Assembly: GCF_031845375.1 (NCBI RefSeq)
Contig: NZ_JAVREK010000019.1
Span: 1 to 64,000, forward strand
Direction of reading: 5' to 3'
DNA: 64,000 bases
DNA from: Streptomonospora wellingtoniae
Lineage (GTDB): Bacteria > Actinomycetota > Actinomycetes > Streptosporangiales > Streptosporangiaceae
Below are positions 17,977 to 25,020 of the stretch, one piece after another. The stretch's first letter is position 1. Every line of letters starts with the position of its first letter. The translations under genes were made by a program, and so were the position numbers. Below the pieces are notes generated by a model. It made no database searches. It worked only from the letters and a program-made list of their open reading frames with translations, and was not told the origin of the DNA.

Positions 17977-18411
17977 GTGCGCCGCACCCTGTTCCACGGC
18001 AAGATCCACCGCGCGACGGTCACCCAGGCCGACCTGCACTACGTGGGATCCATCACCATCGACGCCGACCTCCTTGAGGCGGCCGACATCGTCGAGGGCG
18101 AGCAGGTCCACGTCGTCGACATCGACAACGGCAACCGGCTCATCACCTACACCATCGCGGGCGAGCGCGGCAGCGGCGTCATCGGCATCAACGGTGCCGC
18201 CGCCCACCTGGTGAACCCGGGCGACCTCGCCATCATCATGTCCTACGTGGAACTGGAGGAGTCAGAGCGCTCCCGCCATCAGCCCCGCGTGGTCCACGTC
18301 GACAGCGCCAACCGCATCGTCGCGCTGGGCGACGACCCCGCCGAACCGGTCCCGGGATCGGCCCTCGTCTCGGGAGCGACACTCGCCGGAGTCCCGGCAG
18401 CGGGTGCCTGA
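17977..18411 (+). CDS. panD: Aspartate 1-decarboxylase (pyruvoyl enzyme)
   Basis: This 144-residue proenzyme converts L-aspartate to beta-alanine for pantothenate and CoA synthesis. The self-cleavage site is present as HYVGSITID (Gly24-Ser25), where Ser25 becomes the pyruvoyl group. Lys9, Tyr22, Arg54 and Thr57 fall at the expected active-site positions. The protein is a little longer than usual because of a C-terminal extension of about 15 residues. GTG start with AGGAG 4 nt upstream. It stands alone, without panB or panC, and is followed by a strong terminator. Its place next to an NRPS locus fits a supply role for phosphopantetheine or beta-alanine, but that link is only inference. Confidence 0.96.
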   Translation: MRRTLFHGKIHRATVTQADLHYVGSITIDADLLEAADIVEGEQVHVVDIDNGNRLITYTIAGERGSGVIGINGAAAHLVNPGDLAIIMSYVELEESERSRHQPRVVHVDSANRIVALGDDPAEPVPGSALVSGATLAGVPAAGA

Positions 18412-18442
18412 AGCCGACGGGCCCTGCCCGGCGCCAGCGCGG

Positions 18443-18475
18443 AAGGCCCTCGGAGCCGACGGCTCCGAGGGCCTT
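18443..18475 (+). terminator. Rho-independent-type hairpin after panD
   Basis: A perfect 15-bp inverted repeat (arms AAGGCCCTCGGAGCC) around a 3-nt loop, 32 bp past the panD stop. There is no clear T-tract, as is common in actinomycete terminators. It separates panD from the convergent small gene. Confidence 0.85.
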
Positions 18476-18518
18476 CGCCTGTGCGGGCTCCGGCAGCGGG
18501 CGGGCGGCCCGAGGGCGC

Positions 18519-18791
18519 TCACTCGCCGCCCGGCCACCTCAGCACATCGATCCGGTCGGGCGGGCACATGAGCAGCCGTTCGAGGTGCAGATGGCTTCCG
18601 CTGGCCAGCGTCGGCGCGAACCGGCTGCCGGTGCGGTTGAGGTGCGGATGGAGAGAGGCGTAGTAGGCGGCGAAGGATCCGTCCCCGTGTTGTGATCCCC
18701 AAACGCGGTACATGGACGGATTGACCCGATTCAGGTCGGCGATTCGCGTGCGGATCTCGATCGGCCAGTGGGCCGGTGCTGTGGTTTCCAT
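18519..18791 (-). CDS. Hypothetical protein, 90 aa, beside an XRE regulator
   Basis: A soluble basic protein with no membrane segment (METTAPAHWPIEIRTRIADLN at the start; a middle with YRVWGSQHGDGSFAAYYASLHPH). I do not recognise a named family. Its codons are less GC-extreme than those of the NRPS genes, like the divergent XRE regulator 111 bp away, so the two may have been acquired together. DUF5753/DUF397 regulators are often linked to small genes of unknown function. No strong ribosome site precedes the ATG. It could be a chance ORF, but its aromatic-rich composition argues mildly for coding. Confidence 0.5.
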   Translation of the reverse strand: METTAPAHWPIEIRTRIADLNRVNPSMYRVWGSQHGDGSFAAYYASLHPHLNRTGSRFAPTLASGSHLHLERLLMCPPDRIDVLRWPGGE

Positions 18792-18902
18792 GTCTTCAGG
18801 CTCGGACCAACGGCGAGAGCTGTGCTAGCTCTACTTCCAAGCAGGACACAGCTTTGTTACTCGGTATTGCCCAGAGCTATTCGAGAGCTGGATAGTGATT
18901 CC

Positions 18903-19865
18903 ATGGACGTACGCTTCGGGAGGGAACTCAAGCGCTGGCGTGAGAATTGCGGTTACACGCAAACGCAACTCGCACGTGCTGTTCCGATCTCCCAATCCCA
19001 CATCTCTGCTATCGAGCGAGGAGCGAAACGGACAACGGAGGAACAAGTACTGCGTTTCGATGCCCTGCTTAGTGCTAGCGGTCAGCTGGTCCGTCGGTGG
19101 GAAGACAGCCGAAAATCGCCGTCCGGCTACGCGAGCTGGTTCGCCGGCGTCACTGTGACCGAGCGCGAGAGCCGGGAGATCAGAGAGTACAGCCCGCTCC
19201 TGATACCGGGCCTCTTCCAAACCGAACGCTACGCGCGCGCATCGTTCAGAACAGGCCGCCCGGATGATACCGAGGCGGAGATCGAGGGACGCGTCAGAGC
19301 CAGGATGGAGCGCCAGGAGATCTTAGAGGGTGAGCGCCCTCCGACCATCCGCGCTGTCGTGGAGGAATCTGTTCTCAAACGGCCGACCGGTGGTCGGGAA
19401 GTCATGGTCGAACAGTTGGAGCGGCTCCTCCTGCTGTCCCGGCGTCCACGTGTGCGTGTCCTCGTCATTCCTATGGCAGCCGAGTCCAACCCCGGACAGG
19501 ACGGAGGGTTTCTGCTCTTCACTGTCCCCGAGAAAGGAGTCGTGGCTTTCGTTGAGACCAAGGTCTCCGGGATGCCGTCCGATAGCCCCGATGTCGTGGA
19601 CATCTACGCGCATGTCTTCACCGACCTCTGCTCGGTCGCTCTGCCCCCGGGCGCGTCCCGAGAGCTCATCAGGGACAATCTCAACATGATGCAGAACGAG
19701 TGGAAGAAGAGTTCCTACTCCGAGGGCGGCGCGACCAACTGCGTCGAGTGCCGCACCGACTCCGACCTGGCTCTTGTCCGGGACACGCGGCACCGGGAGG
19801 CCGGGCACCTCGCCTTTCCCCTCGCCGAATGGCAGGCCTTCCTCCGGGCCGCGCACGCGCTCTGA
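18903..19865 (+). CDS. XRE regulator with DUF5753 fused in frame to a C-terminal DUF397 domain
   Basis: The N-terminal helix-turn-helix (residues about 5-60, TQTQLARAVPISQSHISAIERG) is followed by a DUF5753 domain (about 85-255, with YSPLLIPGLFQTERYA). The last 60 residues (EWKKSSYSEGGATNCVE ... FPLAEWQAFLRAAHAL) are a complete DUF397 domain. In most actinomycetes these are two adjacent genes, the DUF397 partner being a small protein encoded downstream. Here the reading frame runs straight through an Asn-Met-Met junction near 19680, giving 320 residues. The start ATG at 18903 opens directly into the HTH; a longer frame back to 18768 has no ribosome site. An internal ATG at 19686 or 19689 could still give free DUF397, but no good ribosome site precedes it. 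Base use is less GC-rich than in the surrounding genes. Confidence 0.9.
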   Translation: MDVRFGRELKRWRENCGYTQTQLARAVPISQSHISAIERGAKRTTEEQVLRFDALLSASGQLVRRWEDSRKSPSGYASWFAGVTVTERESREIREYSPLLIPGLFQTERYARASFRTGRPDDTEAEIEGRVRARMERQEILEGERPPTIRAVVEESVLKRPTGGREVMVEQLERLLLLSRRPRVRVLVIPMAAESNPGQDGGFLLFTVPEKGVVAFVETKVSGMPSDSPDVVDIYAHVFTDLCSVALPPGASRELIRDNLNMMQNEWKKSSYSEGGATNCVECRTDSDLALVRDTRHREAGHLAFPLAEWQAFLRAAHAL

Positions 19866-19890
19866 GCCGCGGGCGAGGAGAAGCCGCACG

Positions 19891-19919
19891 CCCCGAGGGC
19901 GGCACTGCCGCCCTCGGGG
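19891..19919. terminator. Bidirectional terminator hairpin
   Basis: A perfect 13-bp stem (CCCCGAGGGCGGC) with a 3-nt loop, lying between the convergent DUF397-fusion gene and the aldo/keto reductase gene. It can serve both strands. Confidence 0.85.
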
Positions 19920-19932
19920 GATCGTCGGCGCG

Positions 19933-20997
19933 TCAGCGGCGGGCTTCGATCTTCAGGTCGCCGCGGGTCTGCGCGCGGGCGAAGCCGCCGGCGATCAGGT
20001 CGTGCGGGGAGCCGAGTTCGATCGCGCTGGCCTCGTCGAGGCGGGCCGCTTGAGAGGCGGTGAAATCGACCTCCAGGGCGCCCAGATTGCCCTGCAACTG
20101 CCCGACGGTGCGGGCGCCGATGATCGGCGCCGTCACACCCGGGTTCTGCAGGGTCCAGGCCAGCCCGACCTGGGCGGGTGGTCGGCCCAGCTCCGTGGCG
20201 ATCTCCTTCACCACTTCAGCGATGGCGAAGTTGCGCTCGCTGATGTTGCCCAAGGTGAGGTTGAGGCTCTTGCGGGTACTGCCGTCGGATCCGGCGGTCG
20301 TCGCGGTCAGGTCGTCGCGGCTGTACTTGCCGGTGAGTACCCCGCCGCCCAGCGGCGAGTACGGCACCACCCCCAGCCCCATCTCGCGTGCCATGGGGAT
20401 CAGGTCCCGTTCCCCGGTGCGATTGATCAGGCTGTACTCGATCTGCAGGGCAACCAGGGGCGACCAGCCGCGCAGGTCGGCGATCGCCTGCATGCGGGCC
20501 GCCTGCCAGGCCGGCGCGTTGGAGATCGCCACGTACAGGACCTTGCCCTGGCGGACCAGGTCGTCCATGCCGCGCAGGATCTCCTCGACCGGCGTCGTGG
20601 AGTCCCACACGTGCAGGTAGAGCAGATCGAGGTAGTCCGTATTCAGTCGTCGCAGACTGGATTCCACCGACGCGAACAGGCTCTTTCGGTGAGGGCCCCC
20701 GGAGTTCGGATCTCCGGGCCGGCGCTGCGTCGTGTATTTCGTCGCCAGCACCAGGCCTTCGCGGTTGTCGCGGGTGAATTCGCCCAGCATGCGCTCGGAG
20801 CTGCCGTCGGTGTAGGTGCTGGCGGTGTCGATGAAGTTGCCGCCGCGCTCGACGTAGAGGTCGAACAGCCTCCGCGCCTCGTCCTGCTCGGCGCCCCAAC
20901 CCCATTCGGTACCGAAGGTCGCGGCGCCCAGCGCCAGCGGTGAGACCCGCAGCCCGGAGCGGCCCAGCAGCCGATAGGTGTCGAGAGTGAGCGACAT
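19933..20997 (-). CDS. Aldo/keto reductase
   Basis: An NADPH-dependent oxidoreductase of 354 residues of the AKR superfamily, YajO/voltage-gated-channel-beta type. It begins YRLLGRSGLRVSPLALGAATFG. The catalytic tetrad is visible: Asp57 in FIDTAS, Tyr62, Lys87 in ATKYTT, and His129 in LLYLHVWD. ISNAPAWQ and PYSPLGGGVLTGKYS are typical of the family. GGGAGG lies 6 nt before the ATG. It is transcribed away from the MmyB-type regulator 120 bp upstream, an arrangement that usually means the regulator controls the reductase. The natural substrate cannot be predicted. Confidence 0.93.
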   Translation of the reverse strand: MSLTLDTYRLLGRSGLRVSPLALGAATFGTEWGWGAEQDEARRLFDLYVERGGNFIDTASTYTDGSSERMLGEFTRDNREGLVLATKYTTQRRPGDPNSGGPHRKSLFASVESSLRRLNTDYLDLLYLHVWDSTTPVEEILRGMDDLVRQGKVLYVAISNAPAWQAARMQAIADLRGWSPLVALQIEYSLINRTGERDLIPMAREMGLGVVPYSPLGGGVLTGKYSRDDLTATTAGSDGSTRKSLNLTLGNISERNFAIAEVVKEIATELGRPPAQVGLAWTLQNPGVTAPIIGARTVGQLQGNLGALEVDFTASQAARLDEASAIELGSPHDLIAGGFARAQTRGDLKIEARR

Positions 20998-21117
20998 GGT
21001 GTCCTCCCGTGCTTGTGATCCGATGTCGGGAACAAGCCTGCGACCGGCGCGAGCCGGGGTTAAGGGAAGGAAGCTCCTGGGACTGCGGATCCCACCCTGG
21101 CTGTAGGGTCGAAGGCG

Positions 21118-21948
21118 ATGACCCGCACCGTGGACACGACGCAGGAGTTGGCCGCGTTCCTACGGACCCGGCGCGAACGCTTGGACCCGCGCGCTCTCGG
21201 CCTCCCGTCGCGTCGGCAGGCCCGGCGGACCCCGGGACTGCGCCGCGAAGAGGTCGCCGAACTGGCCGGGGTAAGCGTCGACTACATCGTGCGGCTGGAA
21301 CAGGGGCGCGGACTGCGGCCCTCGGTGAACGTGGTGGAAGGGCTGGCCCGGGCGCTGCGACTGGCCCCCCACGAACGCGTCTACCTCTTCAACCTGACCC
21401 GGCAGCGCCTCAGCGGCGCCGACAAGCCGGCCACCGCAGCAGCGCCGCCGCTGACCCGGCTGGTCGCCGACCTGTCGCCGCTGCCGGCCATGCTGATGAA
21501 CCACCGCTACGACATCCTGGCCTGGAACGGCGAAATGGCGAGGCTGCTCCTGGATTTCGACACCCTGCCGCCGTCGCAGCGCAATTCGATGTGGTTGTGC
21601 CTGATGCATCCGCAGATGCGCGAGTTCTACGTCGACCGCGAAGGCGCTTTGCGGGAGGGGATCGCCCATCTGCGTGCTGCGTGGGCCGCGTATCCGGAGG
21701 ATCAGGCGTTGACCGACCTCATCACCGAGTTCATGGCCGGCGACGAGGAGTTCGCGCGGTTGTGGGCCGAGCGGGACGTCGAGGTCAACGGCCGCGGGCG
21801 AAAGGCGCTGCGGCATCCCGAGGCCGGTCTGATCGACGTGCATTTCGAAGTGCTCATGCCGCTTCAGGACGCGGACCAGCGGTTGCTGATCTTCCGGGCA
21901 GCGGACGACGACAGCCAGTCGGCTTTGGACCGGCTGTACGCACGGTGA
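21118..21948 (+). CDS. Helix-turn-helix regulator with MmyB-like ligand domain
   Basis: A DNA-binding protein of 276 residues. An XRE-type HTH (residues about 10-85) has the family signature RRTPGLRREEVAELAGVSVDYIVRLEQGR. The C-terminal MmyB-like domain (about 105-270) has NHRYDILAWNGEMARLLLDFD and is thought to bind a small, fatty-acid-like ligand. The gene is divergent from the aldo/keto reductase with a shared 120-bp promoter region, so it probably represses or activates that gene. No clear ribosome site precedes the ATG, so the transcript may be near leaderless. The length is normal for the family. Confidence 0.93.
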   Translation: MTRTVDTTQELAAFLRTRRERLDPRALGLPSRRQARRTPGLRREEVAELAGVSVDYIVRLEQGRGLRPSVNVVEGLARALRLAPHERVYLFNLTRQRLSGADKPATAAAPPLTRLVADLSPLPAMLMNHRYDILAWNGEMARLLLDFDTLPPSQRNSMWLCLMHPQMREFYVDREGALREGIAHLRAAWAAYPEDQALTDLITEFMAGDEEFARLWAERDVEVNGRGRKALRHPEAGLIDVHFEVLMPLQDADQRLLIFRAADDDSQSALDRLYAR

Positions 21949-21978
21949 TCTCGAACCGTCCGTTCCCCCTTTCCGGAC

Positions 21979-22013
21979 GGCAGGCCTTCCTCCCGGCCGC
22001 GCACACGCTCTGA
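21979..22013 (+). pseudogene. 3' remnant of a DUF397 gene
   Basis: This 35-nt stretch, ending in TGA, is identical at 33 of 35 positions to the last 35 nt of the DUF397 fusion gene (19831-19865). Read in frame it gives GRQAFLPAAHTL against EWQAFLRAAHAL. No DUF397 sequence remains upstream, and a terminator hairpin follows, as after the intact copy. It is best read as the scar of a deleted or duplicated DUF397 gene. Confidence 0.65.
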
Positions 22014-22036
22014 TCCCCGGGCGCGCATGAAACCGC

Positions 22037-22071
22037 CGGCCCGGCGGCGCGGCAGGGGCGCCGCCGGGCCG
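22037..22071. terminator. GC-rich hairpin after the DUF397 remnant
   Basis: A perfect 14-bp stem (CGGCCCGGCGGCGC) with a 7-nt loop. It lies between the MmyB regulator or remnant and the convergent sigma-factor gene, and probably ends transcripts from both. Confidence 0.8.
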
Positions 22072-22178
22072 ACGGGCCCCGTGCCCGAGGGGCGCGGGCA
22101 CGGGGGCGCCTGCCAAGCGGTCCTCGCCTGCGTTGCGGGTCGACCGCGGGTGCACGGCGGCCGGTCGCAGGCGGAGGG

Positions 22179-24110
22179 TCAAGGAGCCGCTTGGAAGGCG
22201 CGCCCCATCTCCGTGGGAGTGGGGCCGCTGCGGTACAGCGCGGTGGTCGGGCCGGACTCGTCGGTGCCCAGGCCGAACCAGGCATAGCGCTTGAGGAAGG
22301 GCAGGTCCGACAGCATGTCCGCGGACGCGGAGACGAAGGCCGCCTGCTCCGGAGGTGCGGGATAGCGGGGAGCGCCGCCGGAGAAGTCGATCAGCGCGTA
22401 CTCGGTGAGCCAGACCGGCATGCCGTACTTCTCGTGTACTGCGGTGAGGTAGCCGCGCAGCTGCTCGACGGCCGCGTCGGTGCGGAAGTCGGAGCCGTAC
22501 CAGTGCACCGTGATGAAGTCGACCCGGTGGCCGCGCTGCTGTGCCCCGTCCATGAAGCGGTCGAGCCAGCCGCCTTCGGTGTCGGCCCCGTAGGCCACCG
22601 ACGGGCTGCCCAGCGTGCTGCCCGTCTCCTCCAGACGCGGCCACAGCTCCAGGGCCTGCTCCACCGACATGTCGGCCTGTTCGGCCATGTCCGGCTCGTT
22701 GAACCCGAGCAGGTGGGGTCCGGCCGCCTCGGCTTCGGCCAGGGCCTGGTCGGTGACCGATTCGGCGCCCCAGATCATCGGGACGAACTCGGCCCCGGCC
22801 CCGGCGTCGACGCCGGGATGGGCGGTGGACCAGGTGTAGTACCAGCCGGCCCCCGACTGCCGCAGAGCGGCCTCGGCGCCGCCGAACTCCCACGCGGCCA
22901 CTCCCTTGCCGTCCGCAGGGGCGGCCTCGGCGGTCTCCGGTTCGGGCGCGGGGGCCGGAGAGGACGAGGCAGCGGACGGTGCCGCAGTGGGAGAGGCGGG
23001 CGGCGAGGGGGAGGGAGAGTCCGGTGCCGCGCTGGACTCCCGGACCGCTGTAGGCCCCGGGGCGGGAGCGGCCGACTGCGGCGCGGCCGGGGTGTTGTCC
23101 GCGACTGCGGCCGCGACCAGGACACCCGTGGCGACCGCTCCCGCGCCCGCGGCGACCAGGATGCTCCGCCGGGCAGCGGGCGGGCGTGCCCGGCGGAGTC
23201 CTGGAGCAGGAGGGCGGTGATGCGCCGAGGACGGGCCGCCGCCCGCGTGCGCGCCCCCATCGCCGCCCGCGTCTGCCGGCGACCCCGCAGCGTAGGGGGA
23301 GCCGACCAGGGCGGACTCGGCGAGGGCTCGGTACAGCTCCGGCGGCGGCGCCAGCAGCGGCAGGCCGCGCAGCAGCCCTTCCACCGGCGCGAGCCGCTCG
23401 GAGCGGTCGCCGCAGCGGGAGCAGGCGCGGACGTGGCGGTCCAGCCGCTTCCGCCACAGCGGGCTCGGCCGGCCGTCCCAGCCGTCGGCGACCGCGTCGA
23501 GGTCCGAGCACCAGGGCCGGGCGGCCAGGGCGCGTACGATGCCGCGGTTGACGTCGAGCCGGTCCTTCAGGCGGCGCACCCGCATGGCGGCGTGCCGTCC
23601 CGACAGTCCCAGCGCCTCGGCCAGCTCGGTGCGGTCGAGCCGGCCGGTCTCCTCAAGCCACCACAGCGAAAGCAGCTCGCGGTCCTCGCCGTCGAGCCAG
23701 CGGGTGGCCTCGGCGATCTCGCGGCACTGGTCGGTCAGGTTCAGCCGCAGGATCGTCAGCGACACGAAGTCCGACGAGTCGGGCAGGTGCTCGGCCTGCG
23801 GCAGCGAACTGAGGTTCTCCCGGGACCGCTGCCGGGCGCGCATCCAGTCCCTTATCAGGCGCACGGTGATGGCCACCATCCAGGATCGGTACGCCTCCGG
23901 GCGCTCCAGCCGGCCGAGGCCGTGGACGACGCGGAGCAGGGCCTCCTGCACCACGTCGTCCACATCGCTGTGGCCGTCCAGGGCGCGGCCGACGATGTTG
24001 TAGACGAGCGGCAGCGACTGCGACAGCAGCGCTTCGACGGCCTCGGGATCGCCGTCGCGGGCGGCGGCCACCAGTGCGGGGTCCTGCCCCGGGCCGGGAT
24101 CGTGGCTCAT
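22179..24110 (-). CDS. ECF sigma factor fused to zinc-finger anti-sigma motif, membrane helix and GH128-like glycosidase
   Basis: One frame of 643 residues. Residues 15-95 are sigma region 2 (DVDDVVQEALLRVVHG); about 120-190 are region 4 (LAEALGLSGRHAAMRVRRLKDRL). A ZAS-type HxxxCxxC motif follows at His226, Cys230 and Cys233. Residues 316-337 form one hydrophobic helix with basic residues on its N side, and 340-400 a Pro/Ser/Ala stalk. Residues 403-643 match the Asl1-like GH128 fold: GFNEPDMAEQADM with Glu472 as likely acid/base, VHWYGSDF, and WLTEYAL with Glu570 as likely nucleophile. GH128 enzymes act on beta-1,3-glucans. The topology predicts sigma inside and glycosidase outside. The ATG at 24110 has AAGGGAAA upstream; longer frames to 24695 lack coding character. 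A self-contained wall- or glucan-sensing switch is my inference. Confidence 0.9.
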   Translation of the reverse strand: MSHDPGPGQDPALVAAARDGDPEAVEALLSQSLPLVYNIVGRALDGHSDVDDVVQEALLRVVHGLGRLERPEAYRSWMVAITVRLIRDWMRARQRSRENLSSLPQAEHLPDSSDFVSLTILRLNLTDQCREIAEATRWLDGEDRELLSLWWLEETGRLDRTELAEALGLSGRHAAMRVRRLKDRLDVNRGIVRALAARPWCSDLDAVADGWDGRPSPLWRKRLDRHVRACSRCGDRSERLAPVEGLLRGLPLLAPPPELYRALAESALVGSPYAAGSPADAGGDGGAHAGGGPSSAHHRPPAPGLRRARPPAARRSILVAAGAGAVATGVLVAAAVADNTPAAPQSAAPAPGPTAVRESSAAPDSPSPSPPASPTAAPSAASSSPAPAPEPETAEAAPADGKGVAAWEFGGAEAALRQSGAGWYYTWSTAHPGVDAGAGAEFVPMIWGAESVTDQALAEAEAAGPHLLGFNEPDMAEQADMSVEQALELWPRLEETGSTLGSPSVAYGADTEGGWLDRFMDGAQQRGHRVDFITVHWYGSDFRTDAAVEQLRGYLTAVHEKYGMPVWLTEYALIDFSGGAPRYPAPPEQAAFVSASADMLSDLPFLKRYAWFGLGTDESGPTTALYRSGPTPTEMGRAFQAAP

Positions 24111-24210
24111 TGCTCGTTTCCCTTCGGATGTCTCCGGCGGCGACGGGGGAGCGCCAGGGGCCCCTCGCCCCGTTCCACCCTTGGGAGACGGGGGCGTGCC
24201 CGGGGGACAA

Positions 24211-24234
24211 CGGAAATCCCGCCACCGATTTCCG
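24211..24234. promoter_or_regulatory. Inverted repeat in the divergent promoter of the sigma-glycosidase gene
   Basis: CGGAAATC and GATTTCCG form a perfect 8-bp inverted repeat with an 8-nt spacer, 101 bp before the sigma-fusion ATG and 255 bp before the divergent small gene. It is AT-richer than its surroundings and could be an operator. The rest of the 378-bp gap (24111-24488) shows nothing else I can support. Confidence 0.4.
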
Positions 24235-24488
24235 GCGCGGCTCCGCCCGCTCCGCCCGCCCCGCGGTGCGGGCGGACGGCAGCCGACAGTCTCCAGCGCG
24301 GCGCGGGATCCGCCAAGGGGCAGGGGCCGACCGCGGACGGCGACGATGGCGGGGGAGCGGAGGAGGCGGCACCGTCGGGCGGTACGCGTGTGCGCTCCCG
24401 GTGCGCGCGAGGCGGGGGTGTCCAGGCCTCCGCGGTGACCACATCCGGCCCGATCGGCCGATATCGGGCCGGGTATGAGCCACTCGCT

Positions 24489-24728
24489 ATGGACGAGGGC
24501 GAAGAGGACGACCGGCGCGAGACAGCCTCCTACATCGAGTGGCAGAAGCAGGGCATGTGGATCGTGCTGTGGGGCGCCTACACCCGCCGCTTCTGGGCGT
24601 ATGCGTGCTGGCCCGTCCCCCAGGGCGGCGCCGTCGTCTCCGCCGTCGACCCCGACGCCCTCTACGCCGAGATGCGCCGCATAGAGCGCGAGCACGGGTT
24701 CCTGCGCTGGCGCTACGGCCGGGGGTGA
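24489..24728 (+). CDS. Small hypothetical protein, 79 aa, Trp/Tyr-rich
   Basis: A small acidic-then-aromatic protein (SYIEWQKQGMWIVLWGAYTRRFWAYACWPVP is its central character, given here only as a description of that region). It has a helical end with DALYAEMRRIEREHGFLRWR. Small proteins of this look are common in actinomycetes near XRE/DUF397 regulators, but I know no function. The start ATG at 24489 opens the acidic segment MDEGEEDDRRE; no strong ribosome site is visible. A different-frame ATG at 24475 (MSHSLWT) gives a less protein-like product. Confidence 0.6.
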   Translation: MDEGEEDDRRETASYIEWQKQGMWIVLWGAYTRRFWAYACWPVPQGGAVVSAVDPDALYAEMRRIEREHGFLRWRYGRG

Positions 24729-24760
24729 CCCGCCCTCTCCGCTCGCTCGGCACGGGCGCC

Positions 24761-24777
24761 GGTCGGCTTCGCCGACC
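24761..24777 (+). terminator. Short hairpin downstream of the small gene
   Basis: GGTCGGC-TTC-GCCGACC, a perfect 7-bp stem with a UUC loop 32 bp past the stop of the 79-aa gene. It is a modest terminator candidate before the MFS gene. Confidence 0.45.
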
Positions 24778-25020
24778 CGGTCCGTCCGGACCTCCTCGGT
24801 GTTCGCCAGGAGGGTCTCGCTCCGTCGGCGTCCTTGCGCGCCGTCTTCGGCGCGGCCCCCGCCGATCTCCGAGGGCGGGAGTTCGCGTCCGCTCCCGCGG
24901 GGTCCCCTAAGTCATGATCCGTCGGTTGCGGTCGCTATGCTCGGTCCGTTTCGAGTAGCCGCAGCGGCGCGGCCCGCGAGACCGGACGGGGGAGAGTATG
25001 CGCGCAGGCTCGCAGCGGCG

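Noticed and set aside
24108..24695. N-terminal extension of the sigma-glycosidase protein up to 24695
   Set aside because: The sigma domain starts right after ATG 24110, which has a ribosome site; the upstream part has no coding character and overlaps the divergent promoter.
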